From positions 5,941,889-6,005,888 of the forward strand of contig NC_019697.1 in NCBI RefSeq assembly GCF_000317145.1: 64,000 bases of DNA. Direction: 5' to 3'. The DNA comes from Chamaesiphon minutus PCC 6605 (lineage in GTDB: Bacteria; Cyanobacteriota; Cyanobacteriia; Cyanobacteriales; Chamaesiphonaceae). A program made the translations under genes and the position numbers. The number at the start of each line of letters is the position of its first letter. Positions within the stretch are counted from its first letter, which is position 1. Positions 35,992 through 44,705 of this stretch are shown here, in pieces. Below the pieces are notes generated by a model, which saw only the letters and a program-made list of their open reading frames with translations, was not told where the DNA came from and did no database searches.

Positions 35992-37353
35992 TTAATCCCG
36001 CTTTGGCAGCCGCAACGAGTAATGCCGCTTCAGTCGGATCGCCAATTTCTTGCCACCGACTGGGGCTTCGAGATGAACGAGACGGGCATTGGAACAGAGG
36101 GCAGAGCCTAAGAGTAAGAGATTGGTTCGCGTGACAATGCCCCCATCAGCCGGAAGATCGATCTTCCCGCTAGTCGGATCGTAACCCGCGCCAGCTATCT
36201 CGATGAGACTATTAAATTTCGCTCGATCGGCTGCTAAATCGGGCGGTAGCCAAAGATAACGCACCGTCATCTCATTTTTGGTCAAAGTCCCCGTCTTGTC
36301 CGTACAGATGACGGTAGTGGCACTGAGAGTTTCCACCGCTGAAAGCCGCCGCACCAAGGCATTCTGTCGCGCCATCCGTTTTACACCCAGAGCCAACGCC
36401 AACGTCACAGTGGGTAGCAATCCTTCCGGTACATTGGCAACGATAATCCCGATCGCAAAAATGAAACTCTCGGTAATATCCAGCCCAATTAGAAAATAAC
36501 TGAGCAAAAACACCGTCGCGCCCATACCGATCGCGATCGCGGTAATAATCCGCACAATTCGGGTAATCTGGACTTCTAACGTACTGGGTTCGCGCTTTAC
36601 CTCTGTCGTCAAGTGCGCCACCTGTCCAAATTCCGTCTGTGTACCCGTAGCATATACCACCGCCACCGCCCGCCCCCCTGCCACCGTCGATCCAGCTAAA
36701 ACGAGGTTGGCGATCTCCGCCGGATTTACCCGCTCTTGTAATGGCTGTTCGCCCTGTCTGAGCAAGGTTTTACCACCGCGAATCGGTACAGTTTCCCGCA
36801 GACTCACTGGTTCAGCATTCCGCGCGACAGGCAAAGATTCACCCGTCATCACCGATACATCGATCGATAAACTTTCCGCAGATACCAATCGCGCATCCGC
36901 CGAAATGCGATCGCCTTCTTCCAGTTGCATCACATCGCCGCGCACCAATTCCCGCGCCGGAATCTGTTGGAGTTGCCCATTTCGCTCCACCTTTACCTGC
37001 ATCGGTAATACTTTTTTCAAAGCAGCTAGAGCTTGCTCGGCTTGAAACTCTTGCCAGAAGCTAAAAATCGCGTTAATCCAAATTACCGCCCAAATTGCCC
37101 AACCGAGTTCGGGGGTGCGCGAAATAAACGCTAAAGTCCCTGCCACCCAGAGCAGCAAAGCCATAAAGTGGGTCAACTGATCGGTAAACCTCAGCCACAG
37201 GGGACGCTGGGCAGGTTCGGGCAATTCATTAGCACCGAATTGTTGCAATCTACTGGCAGCTTCATCCTCAGACAAGCCGCTGGCGGCACTGTCTAGTGCT
37301 TCATAGACTGATTCGACGGGTAATGCCCAAATCGGTTGATGAGATGATGCCAT
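35992..37353 (-). pseudogene. P2-type cation ATPase, N-terminal part (frameshifted)
   Basis: From ATG 37353 (AGGATTGGCAT before it): N-terminal cation-ATPase domain 'GLSEDEAASRLQQFGANELPEP', M1-M2, the actuator motif 'SVMTGESLPVARN', the M4 motif 'NVPEGLLPTVTLALALGVKRMA' and the phosphorylation site 'ICTDKTGTLTKNEM'. It then reads 'EAPVGGKKLAIRLKRHYSL' and stops, whereas the -1 frame continues 'WQEIGDPTEAALLVAA', the expected KGDPTE-like motif. A single indel near 36050 separates the two halves. A direct-repeat promoter site lies 87 nt upstream of the start. Confidence 0.88.
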
Positions 37354-37422
37354 ATGCCAATCCTGTATTTTCCGATCTAGCTCAGTACCCAATTAGGAGG
37401 TTTTTTGGATACATTATCATAG

Positions 37423-37456
37423 AGACTAGATCGACAACGTGAGGAACTCGTGAGGG
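37423..37456 (-). promoter_or_regulatory. Direct-repeat promoter site 8 (P2-type ATPase gene)
   Basis: The minus strand reads CCCTCACGAGTTCCTCA (37456-37440), then 11 nt, then TAGTCT (37428-37423). Confidence 0.75.
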
Positions 37457-37749
37457 CGTAAAATGTCATAGTTCAGTGCATTAAATAGCTAGAATAGTTA
37501 ATCTGAAGTAAGTTAGTGGTAAAAAAGTTTGCTGCCCGAATCGATTGTAGAAGAACTATTGGTTACCACTTAACGATGATTTTATTGATACGCCGTTACG
37601 ACTGTCAGAAGCCCTAATTTTAGTGGCTTTTGTCGAGAATTTCGCGCCAGAAAGTGTGTTGATTGATTTACGCGATCGTAGCAGTTTCGCATCTAAAACT
37701 ACTATCTACACATAATTGTCAGTGTAATTTCAATTAAGTTTAGATACAA
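37457..37749 (+). other. Non-coding stretch with possible gene debris
   Basis: The plus strand has short frames such as 'LPESIVEELL' and 'LRLSEALILVAFVENFAPESVLIDL' near 37590-37680, interrupted by stops, ending at TAA near 37713. They may be the tail of a lost gene, but no family was recognised. No regulatory site for the methyltransferase is visible. Confidence 0.3.
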
Positions 37750-38262
37750 CTAATAGATCCAAGGAATCAACTTCTTTACAGAATTAGAGTAGCTTGCATA
37801 ATCCGAAAACTTTTCTGTCAGCCAAACTTCTTCCTTCCTCGACTTAGCATCAAAAAATACGAATAAAACGATCGAACCTACCAGATGTATCCAACTCATC
37901 TGCCAACTTGCATAGGCTAAAGCCAGATAAATCACCCCACTATACATCGGATGTCTAACCAGCCCATAAACACCAGTTTTTACTAACTGCCCTTCATCTC
38001 TAGGGTGCGGTAATGGGGTAAGATTTTGACCCAGATCGGATAGCGATCGACCCAAAAAAACTATTGCCAAAATACCGAAGATCGCCGTCAAAATCCAGCT
38101 TATATACTGCAAAACAGATGAATCTAACTCGATCGAGCTAGGTCTAGTCGGTGGGAGCAGTGCAAATATAAGTAGTAGAACACCCTGAGCAATTACCCAG
38201 TATTCACCACGATCGCCTCGCCACCAATTAGTTGTAACGCCCCAATCTGATAATAATTTCAT
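37750..38262 (-). CDS. Isoprenylcysteine carboxyl methyltransferase-family membrane protein
   Basis: A 170-residue protein with about four transmembrane helices and the ICMT/PEMT signature 'TGVYGLVRHPMYSGVIYLALAY' near 108-129, then 'DAKSRKEEVWLTEKFSDYASYSNSVKKLIPWIY'. Such enzymes use SAM to methylate lipids or isoprenoid substrates in the membrane; the bacterial substrate is unknown. A degenerate copy of its first 27 codons lies at 39179-39257, on the far side of the lipoyl-protein gene. Confidence 0.8.
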   Translation of the reverse strand: MKLLSDWGVTTNWWRGDRGEYWVIAQGVLLLIFALLPPTRPSSIELDSSVLQYISWILTAIFGILAIVFLGRSLSDLGQNLTPLPHPRDEGQLVKTGVYGLVRHPMYSGVIYLALAYASWQMSWIHLVGSIVLFVFFDAKSRKEEVWLTEKFSDYASYSNSVKKLIPWIY

Positions 38263-38479
38263 AGGTTATTTATCATCAACTCAAAACTCACGAAATTACT
38301 GGACGAATGTTTGATAATGAATACGATTTGGCGATCGCAATCACGATCCCGAATCCAATCGCGTAGTGACCGAGGGAATTACAAAGTCGATCGTTTTATA
38401 TTTAATTCTGCCTAGCTACTTAACATCCCTGTTCTGAGATATATAAATTAATCATCTAGTTTCCCCAGTGCAGGGGAAG

Positions 38480-39025
38480 TTACATCGTTACAGATGGAGT
38501 GGACACTGCTACGGATTTACCTGCTGCATTACTGACATCTTCAGCGGTGATGCGTCTGTTCGGACCAGTGCCGTGTAATGATTTGACGGTTATACCATAT
38601 TGCTGGGCTAATTTCCTCGCGTAGGGAGATACTAAGGGTCGCTCGCTTCTGAGGATTGTAAATGCGGGAGTTGCGGCAACTGCGGCGACGGGCGGAGGGG
38701 TGGGAGTTGTCGCGGGTGTAACCGCAGGTAGGGCTGTCGCTGGATATTTGTCGTTTGCTTGCTGTTTGGCGATCTCGATCTCCGCTTCGGTTTCGGCAAT
38801 TAGGGCGATTACCGAGCCGGAAGGTGCGAACTCACCAGCAGGGACGAGAATCGCTGCAATATAGCCTTCAGAAAAGGTTTCGATCTCTATATCAGCCTTG
38901 TCGGATTCTACCACGGCAACGATTTCACCTCTTGCGACCTTATCGCCAGGAGATTTCAGCCAGGAGACAATCTTGATTGGAGCCTCATAGTCTAAAACAC
39001 CGATGAAAACTTCACGTATTGCCAT
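38480..39025 (-). CDS. Lipoyl plus E3-binding domain protein (E2 acyltransferase without catalytic domain)
   Basis: A 181-residue protein. The lipoyl domain at 1-80 has the lipoylation motif 'AVVESDKADIEIETFSEGYI'. A Pro/Ala/Thr-rich swinging-arm linker covers about 95-125, and a peripheral-subunit-binding domain covers about 127-165 ('LVSPYARKLAQQYGITVKSLHGTGPNRRITAEDV'). The C-terminal acetyltransferase domain of dihydrolipoamide acyltransferase (about 230 residues) is absent and the frame ends cleanly at TAA. It is either a truncated gene or a stand-alone lipoyl carrier that docks E3. The usual N-terminal MPALSSTM is replaced by IGVLDYEAP. Confidence 0.75.
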   Translation of the reverse strand: MAIREVFIGVLDYEAPIKIVSWLKSPGDKVARGEIVAVVESDKADIEIETFSEGYIAAILVPAGEFAPSGSVIALIAETEAEIEIAKQQANDKYPATALPAVTPATTPTPPPVAAVAATPAFTILRSERPLVSPYARKLAQQYGITVKSLHGTGPNRRITAEDVSNAAGKSVAVSTPSVTM

Positions 39026-39178
39026 AAAGGAATTTTTGCGATCGAAACAATGTAGGTTTAGCTTGCTGCTCTCTATCTTAGCTTTAGTTTGGGTTGAGGT
39101 ACGAAACCCAACAGCACCAAGGTTATAAGCAGAGTTATTATTTTATATTTAATTAGGCCCAGCTACTTAGTAAAATTC

Positions 39179-39257
39179 CTTGAGCAATTATCCAATATGC
39201 ACCACGATCGCCTCGCCACCAATTAGTAGTAATGCCCCAATCTGATAATAATTTCAT
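39179..39257 (-). repeat. Partial duplicate of the methyltransferase 5' end
   Basis: About 79 nt nearly identical to 38186-38264, encoding the first codons of the ICMT-family gene (MKLLSDWGITTNWWRGDRG) before losing similarity. A shared 'TTTTATATTTAATT...TAGCTACTTA' stretch also occurs near 38395 and 39143. These copies flank the lipoyl-protein gene on both sides. Confidence 0.75.
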
Positions 39258-39433
39258 CAGCTATTTATCATCATTTTATCAATCTTATTTCATACCCCAA
39301 GTCGGTAACGCCAAAAAATGATTGGCATCATAACTAAAAATATATAGTTGTAATATTATGCTCACCAGTGACACCTTGAATTTGAGAGTGTTAGCAATCC
39401 GGCTAGCTTATTAGCTTGAATGAATATATCAAC

Positions 39434-41881
39434 TCATCCGATTAACTGCCTGCTGCTGACACCATCGGTCGTGCGTCCGGTCATCTCGCTTGGCTCGATC
39501 TGATAGATCGTCACTACCTGCGCTCGTCCCCAGGCATCAGTCCAAGTGCGGTTGATGGCAGGTGAAAGGGTGGGATTGTGTTGTTTGACGATCTCTCGCA
39601 CCCGCTCGATTTCCTCGCGATCTTTGAGCTGTTTGGCTGTGCCGCTGACGATGACGCTGCGCCAATGTAGCGGATCGTCAAATACTTCTTCGACCTGAAG
39701 ACAAACCTCTGAGTTTCGATCGATCGCCTGGGTTTTCATCCCTTCAGTGGTAAACAGATAAATATGCGGATCTCGACCCGAATCATCGAGGTAATAATGC
39801 ATCGGCATCACATAGGGTTTGCCTTCATAATTAAAACCCAAATGACCGTAACCAACTCGCATTAATACTTTGGCGATCTCATCCCGTCCCATTTCGTCGA
39901 TATCTAACATAGTTATGCTCCTAACGTGTAAATGTTTGTAATTAAAACCATTTCGGCTCACAGAGATCGATTCCTCAGCTTTTGGATCGGTTAAAATTTC
40001 TCCAGTTTGCAGCCAGTTGGATAACAGCGGTGGTATTGCCACTCGATCGAGATAATCATGCAATTGTTGACCATCGAGAATTTCCCGTTCTAGTAATACT
40101 TGTGCCACCTCTTTTAGTAAGGTTTGATTGTGGGCGAGAATTGCGCCAGCGATGTGATGAGCATTGTCAATTAGGTGTTTAACCTCTCTGTCGATTTCAG
40201 ACTCTACTTCAGGACTGAGAGGACGACGGGGATTGCCCCAGCCGCCGAGAAATTGACTAGCTGACCTGTCGAAGGCCATCGGCCCCAGTTGTTTGCTCAT
40301 GCCATAAATCGTCACATAGCGATCGGCTAAATCGGTAGCTTTTTGGATATCATCGCTGGCTCCAGTCGAGACTTTGCCCATAATCAATTCTTCTGCCGAT
40401 CGACCGCCCAATAACATCGCAATCTGACCGCGCAATTCATCTTCCACCATCAAAAACCGATCTTCTTGGGGCAGTTGTAGGGTATAGCCCAGCGCAGCTA
40501 CCCCACGGGGGACGATCGAGATTTTTTCGATCGATCCCGATCCCGGCATCAGCGAACCGACGATCGCGTGACCGACTTCGTGGTAGGCTACTGTCTCTTT
40601 TTCGATCTCATTCAGGACGCGAGATTTCTTCTCTAGTCCGGTGAGGATGCGCTCGATCGCCTCTTCAAAGTCGGACATGGTAACGGCGACTCGATCGTGA
40701 CGTGCCGCTAATAGAGCAGCTTCGTTGACCAAATTTGCCAGATCTGCACCTGCAAATCCCGGTGTGCGGGCGGCTAATTTGAGCAAATCCACATCGTTCG
40801 ACATTTTGACATTGCGGGCGTGGACGAGCAAAATTGCCTGCCGACCGCTTTTATCTGGTCGATCGACGACGATCTGGCGATCGAACCGTCCGGGGCGCAG
40901 CAGGGCTGGATCGAGGACTTCGGGGCGGTTGGTTGCTGAGAGTAAAATCACGCCTGTATTAGACGCAAAACCATCCATTTCTGACAACAATTGGTTCAAT
41001 GTTTGTTCGCGTTCGTCATTCCCACCCATCGGGGAATTAGCACTAGAGCGGGATTTGCCCAGCGCATCCAATTCATCGATAAACACGATACAGGGAGCCT
41101 GCTGTTTGGCTTGCTCGAATAGTCCCCGCACTCTGGCCGCACCCACACCGACAAACATTTCGATAAATTCCGAGCCAGAAATACTAAAGAATGGCACCCC
41201 AGCTTCGCCCGCGATCGCTTTTGCCAACAGGGTTTTACCCGTCCCTGGCGGGCCTACCAAGAGTACCCCTTTGGGGATTTTGGCTCCTAATTTCACATAT
41301 TTATCGGCATGTTTGAGAAAATCGACAATTTCTTGTAGTTCGGCTTTGGCTTCATCGACCCCAGCCACATCCTCAAAAGTTACCCCAGTATCGCCTGCAA
41401 CATAGGTTCTGGCATTACTATTACCCATGCCCAATAGTCCCATCCCACCTTGTTTATCGGGAGCGATAAATTTCGACCACAGCGAGATAAACAGGATGGG
41501 GAAGATTACCCAACTTAAAATCGACCAAATCCCTGATAGGGGACTAGGTACGGTCACTGAATACTCTACCTGATGGGTGCGGAGAATTTTAGCCAGTTCG
41601 GGATCTTCGGCTAGTTTTCTAGTGACAAATATCTTCTGAGGGGCAGGATTGCTAGATTTGGCACCGGGAGTTGGTTTTAACTCATACTGAATTTCTTGGT
41701 TATCGATAGTCGCCTTGACTACTTGCCCAGATTCTACCTGTTGAATAAATTCGCTATAAGGCTGACGTGGATAGCCTTGACCCGACCATGCCAGCACGAT
41801 TAGCAGCCAAATTAGGAAGATAAAATTACCGGAAATTGGGAAGTTTGATGGGGCAGTTTTGCGCTTGTTGTCGATCGGCAT
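39434..41881 (-). CDS. ftsH: FtsH-type AAA+ metalloprotease fused to an FMN-binding split-barrel domain
   Basis: An 815-residue fusion. Residues about 20-140 are the two-helix membrane anchor with periplasmic loop. The AAA+ domain spans about 165-395 (Walker [14 protein letters not shown], Walker [15 protein letters not shown] with RPGRFDRQI). The zinc protease domain has HEVGH at about 439-443. The FtsH part ends near 635. After a 20-residue linker, residues 658-815 are a complete PNPOx-like domain, paralogous to the 22975-23475 protein. An AGGAG ribosome-binding site and an in-frame ATG (39910) precede that domain, so it may also be made separately. FtsH degrades damaged membrane proteins such as D1. 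Confidence 0.93.
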   Translation of the reverse strand: MPIDNKRKTAPSNFPISGNFIFLIWLLIVLAWSGQGYPRQPYSEFIQQVESGQVVKATIDNQEIQYELKPTPGAKSSNPAPQKIFVTRKLAEDPELAKILRTHQVEYSVTVPSPLSGIWSILSWVIFPILFISLWSKFIAPDKQGGMGLLGMGNSNARTYVAGDTGVTFEDVAGVDEAKAELQEIVDFLKHADKYVKLGAKIPKGVLLVGPPGTGKTLLAKAIAGEAGVPFFSISGSEFIEMFVGVGAARVRGLFEQAKQQAPCIVFIDELDALGKSRSSANSPMGGNDEREQTLNQLLSEMDGFASNTGVILLSATNRPEVLDPALLRPGRFDRQIVVDRPDKSGRQAILLVHARNVKMSNDVDLLKLAARTPGFAGADLANLVNEAALLAARHDRVAVTMSDFEEAIERILTGLEKKSRVLNEIEKETVAYHEVGHAIVGSLMPGSGSIEKISIVPRGVAALGYTLQLPQEDRFLMVEDELRGQIAMLLGGRSAEELIMGKVSTGASDDIQKATDLADRYVTIYGMSKQLGPMAFDRSASQFLGGWGNPRRPLSPEVESEIDREVKHLIDNAHHIAGAILAHNQTLLKEVAQVLLEREILDGQQLHDYLDRVAIPPLLSNWLQTGEILTDPKAEESISVSRNGFNYKHLHVRSITMLDIDEMGRDEIAKVLMRVGYGHLGFNYEGKPYVMPMHYYLDDSGRDPHIYLFTTEGMKTQAIDRNSEVCLQVEEVFDDPLHWRSVIVSGTAKQLKDREEIERVREIVKQHNPTLSPAINRTWTDAWGRAQVVTIYQIEPSEMTGRTTDGVSSRQLIG

Positions 41882-41920
41882 AAGAACGACCTTCCTTGGC
41901 TACAGTGGGAGCTAACTTAT

Positions 41921-41954
41921 ACTGTAGGATTTAAATCCAAGGAACTTGTGAGGA
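41921..41954 (-). promoter_or_regulatory. Direct-repeat promoter site 9 (ftsH fusion gene)
   Basis: The minus strand reads TCCTCACAAGTTCCTTG (41954-41938), then 11 nt, then TACAGT (41926-41921), 57 nt before the start codon. It is back-to-back with site 10. Confidence 0.8.
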
Positions 41955-41969
41955 AATTAGCGATTATCG

Positions 41970-42003
41970 TCTTCACAAGTTCCTCATCTCGATCTCCTAA
42001 TCT
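41970..42003 (+). promoter_or_regulatory. Direct-repeat promoter site 10 (136-aa membrane protein gene)
   Basis: The plus strand reads TCTTCACAAGTTCCTCA (41970-41986), then 11 nt, then TAATCT (41998-42003), 75 nt upstream of the membrane protein start. Confidence 0.8.
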
Positions 42004-42060
42004 CAAATTACAGAAATGAGTCAATAATTTATAACTTCAGTTTGAGGGTCGGAGGGTAAT

Positions 42061-42471
42061 ATGAATAATGAATCGATGCTATTTGTGACGATCGCTTGTT
42101 GGTTTATTTTGGTCGGTCTCTTCCTAACTGACAAATATATACTTAAAACACAAGCAGCATCTAAACTAGGCAATTATGCAGTAGCATTGCATCACACTTT
42201 CGATCTAGTAGCAGTAGTGTTGATGTTTAGTGGAGCCTATTTATTATTGCTGCATGGCAAAGCTTGGGTCGTAGTGGCATTTAGTATCGGTTTACTCTGG
42301 TCGGGGCTGCCGATTGCCATCAATTATGTAGTCGGGCATCAAGTATTTGAGGGCTACTGGGATGAAGCCGCTACAGAACATAACTTTATTTTGGATGGCA
42401 AGATTTGGTTGTCTGTAATTATCGCGCTGGTAATGACTTTGCTGGTGATGTCTTGGTCGTATTATAGTTAG
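42061..42471 (+). CDS. Hypothetical four-helix membrane protein
   Basis: A 136-residue protein with four predicted transmembrane segments (about 8-26, 45-65, 68-90, 115-134) and polar loops with His (ALHHTFDLV, GHQVFEGYWDEAATEHNF). The paired His residues in helix 2 and loop 3 could bind a metal or heme, but there is no direct support. No family was recognised. It is divergently transcribed from ftsH with its own direct-repeat promoter. Confidence 0.65.
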   Translation: MNNESMLFVTIACWFILVGLFLTDKYILKTQAASKLGNYAVALHHTFDLVAVVLMFSGAYLLLLHGKAWVVVAFSIGLLWSGLPIAINYVVGHQVFEGYWDEAATEHNFILDGKIWLSVIIALVMTLLVMSWSYYS

Positions 42472-42569
42472 CGATCGAGATCCACGCTCGTCGAGTATTC
42501 TACGGCGATCGATCTAGCTCAAATTAGGAGCTAATTCTAGGATAAGGCACTGATTTGTTGATGTTTTTC

Positions 42570-42686
42570 CTATTTTTCAGGACGATAATGCATCATCCAT
42601 CGATAAGAAATGAGATTTATAATAAGACCAATTAGCACCAAAATTGTCATTAGTGCACTAATTTGGTTGGCGTAGTTTGATTTCAT
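42570..42686 (-). CDS. Small single-helix membrane peptide (38 aa), candidate
   Basis: ATG at 42686 to TAG at 42570-42572, 38 residues: 'MKSNYANQISALMTILVLIG' continuing through LIINLISYRWMMHYRPEK. One hydrophobic helix with a positive C-terminal end. Size and shape fit accessory photosystem or cytochrome subunits, but the sequence matches none I recognise. It lies 80 nt downstream of the psbA-like gene on the same strand. The ribosome-binding site is weak. Confidence 0.4.
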   Translation of the reverse strand: MKSNYANQISALMTILVLIGLIINLISYRWMMHYRPEK

Positions 42687-42729
42687 CGCTCGATGCCTAT
42701 TGCAACTAGATCGGACTCGATCGCGAAAG

Positions 42730-42761
42730 CCCTCACTGAGCCAAGCTAGGGTTGGTGAGGG
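42730..42761 (-). terminator. Hairpin downstream of the psbA-like gene
   Basis: CCCTCAC/GTGAGGG forms a 7-bp stem, 7 nt past the stop codon of the D1-like gene on the minus strand. There is no strong T-run; it is probably an attenuating terminator. Confidence 0.45.
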
Positions 42762-42767
42762 AGTGGA

Positions 42768-43334
42768 TTAGCCGACAGGGGGAGCCGTAGCTGCGGACAA
42801 AACTAACGGGAAGTTGTGAACATTGGGTGCGTGCATTCCCTGCAATCCCAAATTAGCGCGGTTAATCAGATCGGCATTGCTACGGATTAATTTGCCATGA
42901 CTATCGGCAAGCGAATGGTTGAAATTAAAACCATTGATGCCAAACGCCATCGTACTTACGCCCAAAGCGGCGAACCAAATCCCCACTGTCGGCAAGGCGA
43001 CGAGTAAGAAATGAAAAGCCCGATGGTTGCGACTGGCAAATCCGGGAATTAAGAGCCGACCGAGAAAACCGCTATGTCCGGCTAAGTAGTCATAGGTAGG
43101 ACGGGATTGCCCGAAATCATAGCCATGCTCGATCGGTTCATCCTCACTAGTCTCCCGAATCAGGGTCGATGTGACTAACGAACCATGTAGAGAACTCAAG
43201 AGTGCCCCACCAAATACACCCGCGACTCCCAACATGTGGAAGGGGTGCATCATAATATTATGGTCGCCCTGAAATGCCAGCATAAAGTGGAATGTCCCGG
43301 CAATCCCTAACGGCAAACCGTCAGCAAAACTACC
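42768..43334 (-). pseudogene. psbA: Rogue photosystem II D1 protein, C-terminal half (after in-frame stop)
   Basis: Same frame as the upstream half, directly after the TAA at 43335-43337. It begins [17 protein letters not shown] and ends [16 protein letters not shown]. In Synechocystis D1 numbering D170, H190, H198, H215, H272, S264, H332 and H337 are kept. Four manganese-cluster ligands are changed: E189 to Asp, E333 to Ala, D342 to Val and the C-terminal A344 to Ser. Such D1 variants are called rogue or sentinel D1 and assemble PSII that cannot evolve oxygen. A TTG at 43316 is a possible internal start. Confidence 0.85.
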
Positions 43335-43838
43335 TTAACCGATCGGATAAACTAACAGCACCGCAGTTGCTGCCGCTGCTGGAGCCGAAAATGCCACAGC
43401 AATCCACGGGCGAGCACCGAGCCGATAGCTCAGTTCCCATAACCGTCCTAAATAGCACCAAATGCCAATCAGGAAATGTAACACGACTAATTGATAAGGG
43501 CCGCCATTGTAGAGCCATTCATCGATCGAAGCCGCATCCCAAAGCGGGTAAAAATGTAACCCGATCGCCGCAGAAGTCGGCACGACGGCAGCGGTAATTA
43601 AGTTGTTACCAGCAAGTAATGCCCCCTCAATCGGGTCGCGGATGCCCTCCATATCGACTCCTGGGGCAGTAATAAAGGCAATGATAAAACAAGTGGTAGC
43701 GGTCAGTATGGTGGGAATCATCAGTACGCCAAACCAACCGATATACAGCCGATTGTCGGTGCTGGTAATCCATTGACGAAACCGCTCCCAAATACCAAAG
43801 CTATCCGATCCCAGACGAGTTTGAATTGTAGTACTCAT
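43335..43838 (-). pseudogene. psbA: Rogue photosystem II D1 protein, N-terminal half (premature stop)
   Basis: From ATG 43838 (ribosome-binding site GAGGAG): [10 protein letters not shown]..., 167 residues covering helices A to C and YZ (Y161 in LLVYPIG). It stops at the codon for conserved Gln165 (YPIG-stop-GSF instead of YPIGQGSF). A single CAA-to-TAA change explains the break; the rest of the protein follows in the same frame. Residues 130-131 are Leu-Trp, so the Gln-Asp pair associated with chlorophyll f synthase is absent. A consensus direct-repeat promoter lies 49 nt upstream. Confidence 0.88.
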
Positions 43839-43869
43839 CAGTTCGATCTCCTCAAGTGATGCTACCAAA

Positions 43870-43903
43870 ATGGTAGATCGATAATTTGAGGAACTTGTGA
43901 GGA
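43870..43903 (-). promoter_or_regulatory. Direct-repeat promoter site 11 (rogue psbA)
   Basis: The minus strand reads TCCTCACAAGTTCCTCA (43903-43887), then 11 nt, then TACCAT (43875-43870). It is identical to the consensus and 49 nt upstream of the D1 start. Confidence 0.8.
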
Positions 43904-43918
43904 AGTAAGCTCTAAAAT

Positions 43919-43952
43919 TGCTCATGAGAAACTCACAATCGAAGCATATCTT
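43919..43952 (+). promoter_or_regulatory. Direct-repeat promoter site 12 (Cys-motif protein gene)
   Basis: The plus strand reads TGCTCATGAGAAACTCA (43919-43935), then 11 nt, then TATCTT (43947-43952). It is a weaker match to the repeat, but spacing and orientation are the same. It is back-to-back with site 11. Confidence 0.6.
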
Positions 43953-43987
43953 AAAAGACAGATTAATTGTGTTATGCCCTAACTGAG

Positions 43988-44350
43988 ATGGTCGCCAAAT
44001 CGATCGCAATTCCATCATCTAGTTCACTACTTCCACCCCCGTTGGGGAGTGGGATTTCCGTGGAGCTGAGTCCAATGTTGACGATCGTGCTGAGTATTGT
44101 GATGCTACTCGCGATCGCTGCTCGAATTAATATTTATCTTCGCTCGAACATTCCCCACTTGGTTAGATTGAAAATACATCCAAATGTTGGGTGTCAACGC
44201 TGTCAATACTTTAGCCGTAATCGCTATCTAAAATGCGCTCTTCATCCATCCACAGTATTGACCAAGCGAGCGATTGATTGTATAGATTATTGCCCAAATA
44301 GCCACTCCCTTCCCAGTATCAAAAAATTAGATGTCGTGGATAGTGAATAG
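43988..44350 (+). CDS. Membrane-anchored Cys-motif protein, cyanobacterial
   Basis: From ATG 43988 the protein is 120 residues: one transmembrane helix (about 27-46, [20 protein letters not shown]) followed by a soluble tail with '[20 protein letters not shown]' and 'AIDCIDYCP'. The C-x2-C-x-[YF]F...YLKCALHP...C-x-DY pattern recurs in short cyanobacterial proteins of unknown role and may bind a metal. It is divergent from the rogue psbA. Confidence 0.65.
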   Translation: MVAKSIAIPSSSSLLPPPLGSGISVELSPMLTIVLSIVMLLAIAARINIYLRSNIPHLVRLKIHPNVGCQRCQYFSRNRYLKCALHPSTVLTKRAIDCIDYCPNSHSLPSIKKLDVVDSE

Positions 44351-44395
44351 TAGGCATTTATGCTAAACATAGCTCACCTTTGGAGGCTCAAACTT

Positions 44396-44647
44396 ATGGA
44401 ATCGCAAGTACCTCTCCATGGAATAGACTTAATCGATTGTGCCCAAGCAAATGCTAACCAAGGCATTAAATTAGCAGCGCAGCAGTGTGGCTATCGCGAC
44501 GATCTCACTGCATTCGATCGAGAATTGACAGTCGCCACCGCACAGATCGGGGTAAAAATTAATGGCTTTCAAGATTTGATTAAAACGATCGAACCAGGTC
44601 AAGTGCGGGGGATCGAAATTGCGCCGGACTCCGATACAAAAATTTAG
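44396..44647 (+). CDS. Hypothetical cyanobacterial protein
   Basis: From ATG 44396 (GGAGG ribosome-binding site 7 nt upstream) the protein is 83 residues: 'ESQVPLHGIDLIDCAQANANQGIKLAAQQCGY' and 'LTAFDRELTVATAQIGVKINGFQDL'. It is soluble, mixed alpha/beta, with no recognised domain. It is 45 nt downstream of the Cys-motif gene and probably in the same transcript. Confidence 0.6.
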   Translation: MESQVPLHGIDLIDCAQANANQGIKLAAQQCGYRDDLTAFDRELTVATAQIGVKINGFQDLIKTIEPGQVRGIEIAPDSDTKI

Positions 44648-44705
44648 GGTTTGCGAGCGAGATTGGCGACGATCGCGAATAACTCAAAGATCTAATTTGC
44701 CGAAT

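Noticed and set aside
38263-38300. ACTCAAAACTCACG upstream of the methyltransferase as a promoter site
   Set aside because: The half-sites are degenerate, the orientation is wrong relative to the gene and no TANNNT follows at 11 nt.
42768-43838. Possible chlorophyll f synthase (ChlF, super-rogue D1)
   Set aside because: D170 is retained and positions 130-131 are Leu-Trp instead of the Gln-Asp associated with ChlF; the substitutions fit the rogue/sentinel class better. No far-red phycobilisome or red/far-red phytochrome genes are nearby.
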